DNA from: Isochrysis galbana
Taxonomy: Eukaryota; Haptophyta; Isochrysidales; Isochrysidaceae
DNA: 64,000 nucleotides
Assembly (NCBI GenBank): GCA_018136815.1
Contig: CM030933.1
Location: forward strand, 7,628,676-7,692,675
Direction: 5' to 3'
Position numbers and translations under genes: made by a program. Positions 52,681-63,395 of this stretch are shown here, piece by piece. The notes under the pieces are model-generated. The model worked only from the letters and a program-made list of their open reading frames with translations. It was not told where the DNA came from and searched no databases. Within the stretch, counting starts at the first letter, position 1; each line of letters starts with the position of its first letter.

Positions 52681-55623
52681 TCAAACCGAGAAGTTGTGTT
52701 CAACCGGAATCTTGAGTGCATGGCAGGCCGCCACCCACTGCTTGAGGTGATCGGATGACGCACGCAAAAACACTGCTCGGCCGTCGCCAAGAGCCCACGA
52801 AAAGGTCGTGGCCACGTCCTCTGGAGGATCGCCCAATTTGGGTCGGTGGATGCGAAGAGAGGCGCGCAAGACAGATGCCACCAACGATGGCTTTGCAAGG
52901 ACGGGCTCGTGCGAGAAATACAGTAGGGATTCGTCGTGAAGCACGAACCAACGGATCTTCCACCGGGAGAGCGAGCTTCGGCCACGCTTTTGGAGGAGCC
53001 CGGCTCGACGGGCGCCAAAAAGTCCGCGCAGCTCAGAGCCTGAAGGCAAAGGAGCTGCTGTGCCGTCCACGTGCCTAGCAACTAGATCAGAGCCCAATCC
53101 TGTGAACAACTCAACTTGTTTCCCACGGCCAACTTCGGGCTCCGCCGAACTCGAGTCCGCTAAGCTCGTTGATGTAGGGCCCTCAAGCGGCTGGGCCACG
53201 CCCTCTGCCGATTCGTCCTCGCTCTCGCTGAATGCACCATCGCAGGCGGTGGCGTCATCTTGACCCCTTGTTGCGTGAGCCTCGCCTTGGATCCCAACTG
53301 TGAGTTCACGTGCAGTGAAATTGGCAGGTTCGCCGTGTAACACAAAACCCGTTTCCTTCTTCATGGGCAATTCTGTGGTGGCATCCGCCGGGAACGTTGC
53401 CTCTTCATCGTGTTTTGAAGACAGTGCACTAGCGACCGTTGATCTTTGGGGAGGTGACTTTGAGCGTGGAGCTGAAGTTCCTGAGTCGGTACATGTCTCC
53501 GTAGACGTTGCCATGTCGCCAAAGTCGGCCACATCGGCCACAATCCGCACATCTTCTCCACCTGTGTTTCCACAAGCGTTGTTGATTGCGCATGCCCACT
53601 CGGCGGCCTTTGCGATCCCGCCACTCGAGTACAGTTCATACACACGCGCACCGGCTCTACTCGCGTGTGGAGCATGCAAAGTAAAGTACCCTGCCCTTTT
53701 AGCTTGCGGGGGTGGGACTGAAGCGATTGCGCTGGCGAGGTGGATGGAGCCTACAAGATGTGGCAACTCGGACGATTTCGCAGGAAGCACATACAACGTT
53801 CCGCGTTGTAGTGCCACTAACGCGGCTGACCAACGTCCCGTTACGCTGCACCTTGTCTCCATGACACCTACAGCATGCGCCCCCACGGAGAGCTCGAGAG
53901 GCGGGGCGGGGCTCAAGTCACTCGACGAATCAGTCATCGACCTCAGCGGAGTCTTCAACAAATCGTCAGCGTTGGGCACCGGGGAGCTCATAGCCAGCGA
54001 ATTTTGGTTCTTCGATGTGCTGCCAGGGGTGAGAATCGCACCCGTTGCCGTGTCTTTACGATTTGCCTCGCGAGACGGGGTGCGAGGTAGCGCAGAGGTC
54101 GCAGATTCTCGTACATGAGCGGCTGAGTCGGCTTTAGATGGGGTGGTCTTCATTGGTGTGGAGACAGGAGTGCTGCGCCTTGCCGCAGGGGTTGTGCATC
54201 TGGCTTCCGAAAGTATGTTCGCCTTAGCCCATGGAACGAGCATCTGACAAAGAACGAAAAGGCAAACTTCCTCCGAGAACCAGTACGAAGCATGCGCGAC
54301 TGGCGAGTTGAGAGCGGCACCCACCGCAGTCCACGCGGCCTTTGGCGTCATGTGATGATCAATCATAGCCCGCGTTGCCTCCATCTCTCGTACCACCGCA
54401 AGGAGTTCAGCGAGAGAAGCGCCGGAAGGCAGCGCCTTTGCAGCTGACTGGAGCACGTGCGGAGGGGGAGGGGAACGTTGCGCTTCAACGAGAGACTTGT
54501 GGGTCACAGCTGACCGGATGGCGACACGCACGGGCCCACGGTGCCTTGCAAGGTTATCCTGCTCCACACCCGAGGGATGATTCTCTTGAACTGTCGCTCC
54601 ACTCCCCCTGAACGACAGCGCGTCAGGATTAACAGCAATGAAGGGTCGATAAAGGTGTGCGATGGGGTCGGAGGCATTGACGATGTTGAAGAACGCGTCG
54701 CAAGGCAAAGGTGTTGATGGTGACGCGGCCGCCTCCTCTGCAGACGTAACCGCCCTCACCTGCTTGCGTGCAATGAGAAAGAGGGGCGCAGGCGACCCGC
54801 AGACATAGACATTTGCGATTGGAAACGGCAGTGGTGGGTACGTAACGCCATGCCATGTGGTCCCAGCATGCGTTATCATGTCCAGGACAATGAGTGAGCC
54901 CAACGAGTGGCCGAGTAGGTGGACGGACCCGTTCCAACCTGGCCTCTCAAGCAAGAAGCTCTCCCAACGCTTCCTCATCTTCTCACCCACGGTATTAACA
55001 ATGAGCTGTGCATGCGGCACGGACGTGTAGTATAAGACGTCCATCACATTATCTCTGGTGAAAGACCGAAGATTCGACACTCCAGCTGGAGAGCACGCAG
55101 CCAGGAGCGCGTCTGTTGTAGGCGCCTCATCAGTTAATAGGTCACCCGTGATAGGAGCACGCAACGCCGAGTGCCATTCCACAGATGCTACCGTCAGAGA
55201 CAGAGACGCTTCGCCCAGACGATTGGCCGCGACGCTAGCAAGCATCTGTCGGAATTCGTGGTTGCCACCAACCGCCCCCTCCGATCCGTCCCACGAGACT
55301 ATCTTGTCGTCGTGGAAGTCCTGGTGCTCGCCGATGCCATGAACGAGGAAGAGCAGGTGTTGCGTAGGACTAGCTCCAGCGGACTCGTGATCGTCGCTCG
55401 GCCGAGGCGCGCGACTAGACGAGCCAGAGGCGGCGAGGGACGTAGTGAGTGGTCCGAGAACCGCCTCTCTCAGCCCATGTGTGCTGAGGACGGTGGCGTC
55501 AGCAGTGCTGAAGAGGGCGTCCACGAGCGGCGCAGCCATTGGTTGCGTTCCACCACCCGGCCGCTGCACTGGAGGCCGGCCGAACAGGTCGTCGACCATC
55601 CTATTCACGTCCGGTTCGACCAT
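52681..55623 (-). CDS. DDHD-type phospholipase (PA-PLA1-like) with two PH domains
   Basis: An intronless 980-residue protein from ATG 55,623 (the frame opens a little earlier at TTG). Residues ~90-260: LLFLVHGIGEHQDF, then RDNVMDVLYYTS, and the lipase elbow HLLGHSLGSLIVLDM. The DDHD region follows: VYVCGSPAPLFLIARK, then FFNIVNASDPIAHLYRPF, with the metal-type Asp and His of the family. Residues ~575-690 form a PH-like domain (GVMETRCSVTGRWSAALVAL ... AAEWACAINNAC). Residues ~870-975 are a clear C-terminal PH domain (LLQKRGRSSLSRWKIRWFVL ... LKQWVAACHAL). The linker between them is acidic and Ser-rich. DDHD enzymes cleave the sn-1 acyl chain of phosphatidic acid or related phospholipids and act in ER-Golgi traffic and mitochondrial lipid supply. 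Two PH domains are unusual; metazoan members carry SAM or WWE domains. Ser of GHSLGS is the likely nucleophile. Confidence 0.88.
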   Translation of the reverse strand: MVEPDVNRMVDDLFGRPPVQRPGGGTQPMAAPLVDALFSTADATVLSTHGLREAVLGPLTTSLAASGSSSRAPRPSDDHESAGASPTQHLLFLVHGIGEHQDFHDDKIVSWDGSEGAVGGNHEFRQMLASVAANRLGEASLSLTVASVEWHSALRAPITGDLLTDEAPTTDALLAACSPAGVSNLRSFTRDNVMDVLYYTSVPHAQLIVNTVGEKMRKRWESFLLERPGWNGSVHLLGHSLGSLIVLDMITHAGTTWHGVTYPPLPFPIANVYVCGSPAPLFLIARKQVRAVTSAEEAAASPSTPLPCDAFFNIVNASDPIAHLYRPFIAVNPDALSFRGSGATVQENHPSGVEQDNLARHRGPVRVAIRSAVTHKSLVEAQRSPPPPHVLQSAAKALPSGASLAELLAVVREMEATRAMIDHHMTPKAAWTAVGAALNSPVAHASYWFSEEVCLFVLCQMLVPWAKANILSEARCTTPAARRSTPVSTPMKTTPSKADSAAHVRESATSALPRTPSREANRKDTATGAILTPGSTSKNQNSLAMSSPVPNADDLLKTPLRSMTDSSSDLSPAPPLELSVGAHAVGVMETRCSVTGRWSAALVALQRGTLYVLPAKSSELPHLVGSIHLASAIASVPPPQAKRAGYFTLHAPHASRAGARVYELYSSGGIAKAAEWACAINNACGNTGGEDVRIVADVADFGDMATSTETCTDSGTSAPRSKSPPQRSTVASALSSKHDEEATFPADATTELPMKKETGFVLHGEPANFTARELTVGIQGEAHATRGQDDATACDGAFSESEDESAEGVAQPLEGPTSTSLADSSSAEPEVGRGKQVELFTGLGSDLVARHVDGTAAPLPSGSELRGLFGARRAGLLQKRGRSSLSRWKIRWFVLHDESLLYFSHEPVLAKPSLVASVLRASLRIHRPKLGDPPEDVATTFSWALGDGRAVFLRASSDHLKQWVAACHALKIPVEHNFSV

Positions 55624-55639
55624 CACGTCTTGAGAAGAA

Positions 55640-56506
55640 AGCAAGGCAAGGGGAAGGGAGGCAGGAAGGAATGCAAAGAAGGGAGAGGGAGACGGGCGGC
55701 CAAGCGAGCGGGAGGCAAGGGCGGGCAGGACGGCCGTGAAAATTTTCTCTACTTTACCAATAGAATTTCAAATTCGCGTTCTGTATCCCCCCGCTCTGCA
55801 GGCTCCGTCACGCTCCGCTGCTCGGCAGCCGGCAGGTCGATATCAAGCCAAAACCAAAATCAAAATCACATTCGCCGCCATCTCAACTGTGCCTGCTACG
55901 GCGTCCATACTCATGGCTACTGCATCCGATAGGGGCTGTAGGATGGGACCATTGCTGGCCTATTTCCCATTGAGCGTAGGAGACGACCACACTCCCCCCC
56001 GGGTCGGATCAGCTGCTGGCACGCTTGCACCAGCCGATGGCCATGGGAGCTGGGGTGCTGGGGAAGGGCACGGCCACGCCCACGAAGCGGGCACACCCAC
56101 GAAGCTCAAGCCTCTACTCTACTACTACCACACTACCTGTACTGTACAGTAGAGTAGACACTACCGCTAGACTCTACCACCGCACCACCACTATAGTACA
56201 GTGCTCTACTCTAGAGTAGATTAGAGACGCAAAGTACTCTAGTAACTACGTCACTCCCGCTACTGATACATAGTACTTTAGTTGACATCACCCGCAGGCG
56301 AGCGGCGGGCCTCCGATTCTTTTTTTTTCTTTCGGGCGGTCGGCGGCGGTCGGGGGAAGGTGTGTGGGGCGCCGGCGGCAGGAAATGAGAAGGGCTTCTT
56401 CCCCCGGCGGTCCCTTCCGCCTCTCATCACAAGCGGGGAGCAGGGACGAGGGAAGCAGCAGCCCCTTTGATTCTGCTGCCTCGCATCCGCTGGGCTAGCG
56501 TCGCCG
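55640..56506. other. Intergenic between divergent genes
   Basis: Separates the DDHD gene (-) from the Lys/Glu-rich gene (+), so probably shared promoter DNA. 56,105-56,280 is full of short CTACT/AGTAG/TCTAGAGTAGA palindromic repeats. Confidence 0.5.
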
Positions 56507-57127
56507 ATGCCTGCGGGCATCAAGCTATTCGGCGCTGGCAAGTCCAAGCCAGCTGAGAAGGAGAAGGCGGAAGAGCGCCCGACAGACGAGGAGGAGACTA
56601 AGCCAGCCGAGAAAGAGTTCGCTGAGGAAGCGAAACCTGTACCCCTCGAACGGCAAAGGTCATTGGCATCGCTCATTTTTGCTCGTCCTCTCCCGAGGGG
56701 CCACAACGCGCTCGCCCTCTTCGCCGATGCGCTTGAGCAGAAGTACGTCCGTCACGAACCACTCTGCAAGGGCACAGACTCGGTCACTGCGTGGCAGGAC
56801 TATTGCGCGAATGGACAGGCGTTGTCGCAGTTGAAAAGATGCTCACCGGATGCCTTGCTCACCTGGACAGCGCAAATCGTAGAGCTCATCGAGACCGACA
56901 ATTCCAACGGCAGCTGGCTCCAGGCGCTTCGACAAGAGTGGGGGGTGCAGGTGCCTCTTGCTTTGCAGACACACGCGAAGAGAGTCGCCATGCAGCAAGA
57001 TCTCGTCGCCGCTTCCACTACGAGCAGGGAGGGTTCCAAAAATGCGGGGGCCTTGTGGCGTGCTCGACAAGCCGCTCAAAAGCGTGGCAATCTATCGACC
57101 AACCCATCCTCTGCTACTGTTGCTTGA
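56507..57127 (+). CDS. Unknown Lys/Glu-rich protein
   Basis: The 206-residue intronless frame begins MPAGIKLFGAGKSKPAEKEK, followed by ~40 charged residues predicted disordered. Residues ~50-165 look folded and helical: RSLASLIFARPLPRGHNALA, LFADALEQKYVRHEPL, TAWQDYCANGQALSQLKRC, and TWTAQIVELIETD. A basic Ala/Arg-rich tail follows (ALWRARQAAQKRG). No signal peptide, membrane segment or recognised domain. Preceded by an A/G- and C-rich 5' UTR-like stretch. Composition supports a real gene; function not assignable. Confidence 0.6.
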   Translation: MPAGIKLFGAGKSKPAEKEKAEERPTDEEETKPAEKEFAEEAKPVPLERQRSLASLIFARPLPRGHNALALFADALEQKYVRHEPLCKGTDSVTAWQDYCANGQALSQLKRCSPDALLTWTAQIVELIETDNSNGSWLQALRQEWGVQVPLALQTHAKRVAMQQDLVAASTTSREGSKNAGALWRARQAAQKRGNLSTNPSSATVA

Positions 57128-57129
57128 CC

Positions 57130-58680
57130 GTGATGTCAATAGACACATTTGGCGACTGGCATCTTAGTGGACATATCCCTGCGGCTGTTGTACTTCTTGA
57201 GCCGGATTTTGGTGGCATGATCCGCGTGGTGAGGCGATGTTGAAGCTGGCACGTAGCGCATGATTGAATGTGCGCTGTGGCGTGCTGTGGACTATGGCCT
57301 TGGTAAGCGCTGGCGTGGGGCACTGATACCTTCGGCAGCATACCTCCGAAATTGGGGTAGATCATGGGCTTGTGGGGCATCCGATCGGGGCGTGGGGTTT
57401 GCACATGCATATGCGGCGCGCATAGGCGCGCCAAATCGCTGAAGCTATTTGTTTTTGACTGTTCATAACTATAATAATATAACTATAATCGTAAACTCCC
57501 GACAAGTTACAATGGGGGAAAACCACCAAGTGCACAGTGTGAGAAAAAGTCCCGCTGGGGGACAATAAGAAAAAACTGGGCTCAAGCGGACAAGTCCCCG
57601 TCACCCGGGGAGACAGCCGCGAGAGGCGAGGCGGGAGAGGAGAATTCTCTCGGGGGAGGATTAGAGAGGGTGAGGGCCCGGCGAAACAACTGAAATGCAG
57701 CGACCGGGAAACATAAGTTCTCTGTCGTTCACCGACAAGTGATTTGACAACTCTACGATAGATCGATTTATTTATCATAAACATATCATTAAATTATGTT
57801 ACGAATGGTGCCCCCAGCGCCCTTTCAAACATGCCACACACACTAGAAATCAGGCTCTAGACGCGCACATATGGACTGCCTGCGCGTCGCCATGCGGCGC
57901 ACAGACAGTCCATACACATATCTTACGAATACACACGCGCACTGCCCCCCCAATTCGACCCCTTCGAGCCCTGTAGCCGATCTGCTGACCGGCCGCGCCT
58001 GCCGAGAGAGACGCCAACTCTGACTTTTCAGCCAGGGAAGCTTGCTGCGAGGCGGGTGTGGGCTGGGGCGGGGTCAGGTGCTGGGTATGGCACACCCAGG
58101 CCAAGGCCAAGGCCGGGCGGGGGGCTCGCGCTGCGCGCGCGCTGCTCGCACCTGGCTTCTGGCGCTCGTCTGCGCGCTGCGAAGGGGGGGGAGTGCGAGA
58201 ACGACCTGGAGGTGAGCGCGGCGAGCGTGAAGGGGCACATCGCGGCAGGCAGCGTGGGGGGGCTTACCACTGGTGTTGGCCGCGCGAGTACACCCCTGTG
58301 GCAAGCTGGGCTGCCAGAGAGGAGTGGGGGAAGGGGGGGGGAGGGGAGCGGCGCGCGGCGGGCCTCCGCGGCCGCTGCAGCGGCTAAGTCCCCGGCACCC
58401 GGGGAGATAGCCGCTGGAGCGAGCCCTTATTGTCACCTTTCGGCACCAGAACCTCACACTGTGAGGCGAACCGACCTACGTCGGGCGACTCACCAGGGAT
58501 TAGCACATTAGCACCGGGGGGGGGGGGGGGGGAGGAACTCTCGTCAAAAAAAAACCTTTTACAACCCGCCAGAGTTCTCCTACGAGCCCAGTGGGCATAG
58601 ACACAAACCTGCTTTTACCAATGTTTCACCTCGCCGTTTGACGTCAAACTCGGAGTGAAACTCGAGTGACACGCTCTCAA
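57130..58680. other. Repeat-bearing intergenic region
   Basis: 57,470-57,530 is a Rep-A fragment (GACAAGTTACAATGGGGGAA). AAGTCCCCG(T/G)CACCCGGGGAGA occurs at 57,590 and 58,385. 58,455-58,540 is another Rep-A piece (GGCGAACCGACCTACGTCGG, then an 18-base G run). No gene seen. Confidence 0.5.
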
Positions 58681-58682
58681 AA

Positions 58683-59945
58683 CCCCCCGAATATTCTCGC
58701 CTCACACGTGGCCCTGGATCGTTTTCTCGCAGCCACGCCCCCTTCCCTTCCTCACCCTCATTCCCCGCCTTGCGGCAACTCCCCTCGTGCTCTACTTAGG
58801 GGCTCGGGTCGTGTAGGGGGTCCGAGCAGGGCGGACTGCACCTATCCTCAGCGGCGTGTTCTCAACTCCCTCCTGTGCTGCTGAGCGACCTGTTTATTAT
58901 AGGGTTGTCGCAGGGTGTCGTTGCTACTGGGTGTTACGGTGTTTATCTTGTATAACCTCTAATGTCCGGGCTAACTAACATCTAGATGCGCTATATGAGA
59001 GCGGAGTTTCACTCGGCTTTCTATGCGAGCCTTTCAGTGAGACCAAGTGCTTTCGCCACTAGGCTAAAGTTTAGGCTCAATTGCAGCCTACCTTTCTCAT
59101 TCTCGACGAATACGGGGGCGCTGAGTTCTAGCGGTTTCTAAGTTTGGGTTTCCCCATTTGGGGGCGGCCAGCGTTTGTAGCCAGTATCGTGGAACACTAT
59201 ATATCATGAAGTTCGCAACTGTCGCTCTACCAAATACCAAATATCGTCATATAGCTGGTGGCCGGTGCTATTTTGACGACCCTGCCAAGCCAAAGCCAAA
59301 CTACAAGCGACTACCAAACTACAAACTACGCTCGCTCGCCCATCAGGCGAGGGTTGCCAACGACATGCATAGTTGCCAACGTGGGGCCTTGGTGATGCTT
59401 CATTCAACGACGACACCCTTTCCTTTAGATTTTTCAGACACACGCCAGGGCCTTCCGTCTTCCGTGCAATGCAGGTGCGCGCGCCCGATATAGTGGTGCG
59501 TGCGCCGTGTCCGCGTGGTGCGTCTTCATCGGCTTTAACCTCCCTCTCCTCCACAGAATGCATCTGCTATCCAAATCAAAGACGAGTCGACAAAAAGGCT
59601 CGCCTAAGGCCCAACAATTTCCTCGACCCGGGCCTATGCGTCACGCAAATCTCCGCACACCGCCCGACAACTCAAACCCACAGACGCCAACAACACAGCA
59701 AGCCGTGTAATAGCCGATAGCCCGAAGGCGCAAGAGGGAGAAGAGGACTAGACCTCCGGGGATCTGTACAAGCCGCCCACGACCGGAAACCCCATGCACC
59801 GAGCCCCTAACTAAGTAGAGCACGAGGGGATAAGCCGCAAGGCAGGTGGGAGGAGTGGTAAGGGAAGCGGGCGTGCGGCTACGAGGTAAATGTGCAGGGC
59901 CGCGCGCGGAGCGAGTGGCGAGAATATTAAGAAGTTTTTTTCTCT
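58683..59945. mobile_element. Inverted-repeat element, family C type (~1.26 kb)
   Basis: The left arm 58,683-58,820 (CGAATATTCTCGCCTCACAC, CCGCCTTGCGGCAACTCCCC, CTCGTGCTCTACTTAGG) is inverted, with substitutions, at 59,795-59,945 (CCTAACTAAGTAGAGCACGAG, GATAAGCCGCAAGGCAGG, GGCGAGAATATTAAGAAG). The interior lacks a recognised transposase, so it is a non-autonomous or foldback element, or two opposed copies of one repeat. Confidence 0.6.
58995..59080 (-). ncRNA. tRNA-like/SINE-like sequence, weak
   Basis: The reverse strand has TTTAGCCTAGTGGCGAAAGC, matching a polymerase III A box (TRGCNNARNGG). About 45 bases later GAGTGAAACTCC is only a poor B box. No cloverleaf with a convincing acceptor stem could be drawn, so this is at most a degraded tRNA-derived piece. 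Confidence 0.2.
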
Positions 59946-60114
59946 AAAATGAGTACCTCTCTATTGCTAATGCGTTTGAGGTTTGGACCTGCGTGACCAT
60001 CTCTTTTATTGAACTACAACTGAAGAGACATTAGCCGAAGCTCGAGCTGCCACCAACAAGGAACGCGCAAGGAACGCAACAACCATGGACTAGTATAGTA
60101 GCGAGCATCCAATA

Positions 60115-61937
60115 CTACGAGTCAGGTATTCCCAGACGACGAGTGACCGCGATATGCAATTGGTCCAACAGGTCATCGTCCTTGCCTCTTTCGATTCGCA
60201 CGGTTTCGTCGGTCGCTCGACGGCTGCAATAGAGCGCTCTACATCCAAAGCAACAGCACCAAAAAGTGGCACATCCTTTCAAGCAACCGAGTAGCGGTCC
60301 GCTCTGCCGAGTGCAGCAGTTGCCATCGCGTTCATGGGCATCAAGCGCAAGGTCGCCGAGACCTCGGTCACGATCGCAGATGTCGAGACCATCAAAGCTC
60401 GAGGAAAAATCCTCCCAACTAATCCAAAAAGCTCCGTCGTTGCCGAATGCCGGGCGGATGAGCCTCTTGATTTTGGGGTGTGCTTGCCATTCCGAGTCAC
60501 CATCGGACCAGGCACCCTGCCATTCCATCTGCCCCCACGGGTTGCGCAGCTGTATCAAGCGAAGTGGCTGCCCATTGGCCCCCGTGAAGGATTTAGCGTC
60601 GAGGACTGAGTATGCGTGGCCCGCCACAAGGCCGCTCGCACGCTGTTCCTCTCCCGCATTGGCAATGCTAGCAGACATAAGAGCGCCACGACGCGAATAT
60701 GTGCGCACCAAATTGAACATATCGTCCGAATCATGGGCCTCGCGGCGAGGACGCACCCCGATTGCGCGGACTCCAGCGGAAGGCTCTTTGTGCACTAGGT
60801 CCATCCTGCACCAAGTGTTCTGCGAGGAGTGACGCTTCATTGTGAAGGCGCAGCCACCTGTTAAAGCCTCGAACGCCCACATTTCATGACCCCCATGCAA
60901 ACCTTGGTACGAGCCACACCTGTGTGCATGCGGCAACAGGGGTACTCGTGCACGGTGGCGACTGGAGTTTGCTCATGTGGTGCAAGAGGGGTGAAGCGCC
61001 AATGTGCGCGATTTGATTTGGTCTTGAGTTCAACGCACCACTTTGCAAAGGCCTTCTCAACAAGGAGAACCCAGATTTCATGACCGTTCGGTTTGGCAAA
61101 AAGTGGACATCGCGAGGATTTGTCGATAGGAATGTAGTCGTCGATGACAACAGATTGCCACTTTCGCGTGCGTCCGTCGAACAGCCGGATGTAGTACTTG
61201 CCGCGCTCAGACAACCCTGCGCCATGGAATGCGTGCCGGAGAAGACTCGGGTGCTCTGCCAAACAGGCGAGCGCAGCCATAAGCCAGCAGTCGCCTACGC
61301 CTCCCTGCTGAATGTCTCGCGGCTCAATCTTGTCCTCGAAGAGTTTGGTCATCCGCTTGCGCGACCCCCGATTGTCCGGTCCTTGGGAGTCCTTACCTTC
61401 GTTGCGGTGAGCTAGCTCCAGAGCCTCTTCTGCACGCACCCACTCGGTGCACGCGGCAACTTCCTCGGGGCTCTTATTTTCCCAATTGCCGATGGATGAT
61501 GCTTCCGGCGGGAACTTTTTGTCCCGGAATAGATAAGCGCTTCGGCAGTAGATGCGGCAAGCACAGCAAAAGACGGCGCGCGTGCAGCGTAAACTGTAGG
61601 CGGCGCAGCAAGACAGCACATAGATTGCGAACGACTGCCACACCATGACCAGTGGACAGCACAGCACATTGAGCCACCAGGGAGCATTGCCACTGCAAAA
61701 GCCGATGAGAGTACTTCCAGGTGGCCTCGCGTCATTCCCACCAGTGGTCTGATGCAATGCCTCCTCACGCTGTGCCCTCTCGCCGGCGTTTCCATTGGCT
61801 TTCGCTGCGCGTGGCTGGACCGCCTTCTCGGCGGCAGGATTCTGCTTGCGCACCAAGCTGGGCATGGGGGGAGGGACAAATGGGATTGGCTCCGAGTCGC
61901 CAGGCATCACAGAGAGCGGCGGCAGCTTGGCGGGCAT
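60115..61937 (-). CDS. Calpain-family cysteine protease with Cys-rich hydrophobic segments
   Basis: Two exons, 61937-61039 and 60919-60115, with a 119-nt intron (GTGCGT...ACACAG) splitting a Trp codon; 567 residues. The catalytic core is complete: IQQGGVGDCWLMAALACL with Cys at 217, GHEIWVLLVEKAFAKW spanning the intron, GLVAGHAYSVLDA with His at 401 and LIQLRNPWGQMEW with Asn at 426. Before the core, residues 87-131 are hydrophobic and contain 11 cysteines (SCCAAYSL, VFCCACRIYC). After it the chain has GCATFWCCCFGCRALYC. Such clusters are typical palmitoylation sites, so the enzyme is probably membrane-bound. No C2-like or EF-hand calpain domain follows, so calcium control, if any, lies in the core. 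The frame opens earlier with GTG; ATG 61,937 is preferred. Confidence 0.88.
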
Positions 61938-61939
61938 TG

Positions 61940-62445
61940 CGCTCGCTCTGCAGAGTGTTGACACCCACAGGGAGAGGAGAGAGGAGGCTGGGGAGCGTAG
62001 AAGGGTGAGGGGCGAGGCGGGACGAGGCGAGGCGGGACGAAGTGTGGGTAGATGGGTGGGTTAGCTTGTGGCTCGATCGGTCGGTCGGTCGGTCCGCGGG
62101 CTTCAAGAGAGAAGAGAGGAAGGGGGAGAAGGAGATCGGTCGGTTGCGGCGGCCAGTAGGTTCCACTGCTTGTGAGGAAAGCTGCCTGAATTTAGGCGAT
62201 CCCCCCCCACAGCGGTATCTCGGCGGGAGCCGGCGCCGCCTGGTTCTGCCGTTCTTGCGCCTTCGGCCGGCTCGCACTTGCCATGTACGACAGGGGCATA
62301 GGGGCATGGGGTACGACCCAGGGGGCCTTGGGGAGGAGGCCTTTGGGGTACCGCATGCGAGGTACGGCATGGGTCATGGGTTACGGCTTAGGTGGCCTTG
62401 GGGCTTGGGCTTGGGGTACTCGACTCTTCACATTCCATGATTTAT
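61940..62445. other. Upstream region of calpain gene
   Basis: Short tandem repeats GGCGAGGCGGGACGA (62,010-62,040) and TCGG(T)CGG (62,075-62,100), then GTACCGCATGCGAGGTACGGC-like near-palindromes at 62,347-62,370. No gene. Confidence 0.5.
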
Positions 62446-62460
62446 ACTTGACACCTCCAC
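62446..62460. repeat. Target-site duplication, left copy
   Basis: ACTTGACACCTCCAC, repeated exactly at 63,381-63,395. Confidence 0.9.
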
Positions 62461-63380
62461 AACCTACTTTTATAAGTGGGGGTCAATGGGGGCCTCGCGC
62501 CCCCCTCTCTCCATCGCGGACACCCCCCGGGGTGGGCCCGTACAATCAACCCCAGCCCCTGCCCTTTGGCAGGGGCTGGGCAATCAACACTCTGGCCCAG
62601 ACCCCTAGTGGGCGCGGGCCGAGACTCGCACTCCCACGCCCAGCATGGGCCTGCCCTCGAGCTGACTCCCCCCCCTCCCCTGGTCGCCAGGCATACAGAG
62701 GCCACTGGGAGGCTCCAATGGCCAGCGTGGCAAGCGTGGGAGAGGCAGGGGGGGCCAGGGGCTGAGCCCCAGCCTCCACTGCCCCCTGAGCTGCCCTTGC
62801 TGGCCCTCTGGGAGCCCCCAAAGGCCCTCTGAGAGCAGGCCGTGGCGCGCCGCATGGCGACGCGCCGCAGGGAGAGGGGCGGAGGAGAATGGAGAGAGGG
62901 AGAGGGGGGAATTTGCGCCCCCCCGATGGAGTGCGGTAAGAAACGGGCCCCGTTTGCGTTAGCAAACGGGCGAAGGGGGGCGGCTGGCGACAGGAGGGGC
63001 GAGAAGAAGGGAGTGGCTCAAGACGTCCCTGTGGCAGGTATCGGGGGGCGCAGTCATTTATTTCTTCGAGGACTGCTCGCGGCGCGAGCTGTAAGGGCCG
63101 TTCTGCTTCACGACGAGAGGTCCCTCCCCCCCCCCCCGGTGTTTTTCCCCGGAGAGTCGGCCGGCGTCGACCGGTCCGCCTCAATGGGTTTTCCCTCATT
63201 GTAACTTGTGGGGAGTTATAATGGGAGCCGGGGGTTTGCGAGGGGGGAGATTTGAAGGGATGCATATGTGTATGTGTCTGTGCCATCACTTCAAGGCGCG
63301 CGGGCAAGTGCGCTGAGGGGTGTCGTGATAGTACCGGGCTAGTGGGAGTAGTGGTACTAACGCTCAGTTGTTTTTTTATT
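62461..63380 (+). mobile_element. Rep-A, intact non-autonomous retroelement
   Basis: A 920-bp element flanked by a 15-bp duplication. The 5' end has ACTTTTATAAGT, then GGGGGTCAATGGGGGCC. Internally it has a GCAGGGGCTGG-type hairpin, GGAGAGGCAGGGGGGGCC, GCGCCGCATGGCGACGCG, the hairpin with CCCGTTTGC/GCAAACGGG arms near 62,949-62,970, CTCGCGGCGCGAGCTG, GGGTTTTCCCTCATTG, and finally CTAACGCTCAGTTG plus a T-rich tail (TTTTTTTATT). Other copies have ATT repeats at the same place. Long duplications and a simple 3' tail indicate mobilisation by a LINE machinery. It has no long ORF, no LTR and no terminal inverted repeat. Confidence 0.85.
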
Positions 63381-63395
63381 ACTTGACACCTCCAC
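63381..63395. repeat. Target-site duplication, right copy
   Basis: ACTTGACACCTCCAC, see 62,446. Confidence 0.9.

Noticed and set aside
58995-59080. tRNA gene
   Set aside because: A box is good but the B box and cloverleaf are not. Kept only as a weak tRNA-like sequence.
62042-62765. Gly-rich frames upstream of calpain
   Set aside because: Low-complexity tandem repeats plus Rep-A sequence; no domain.
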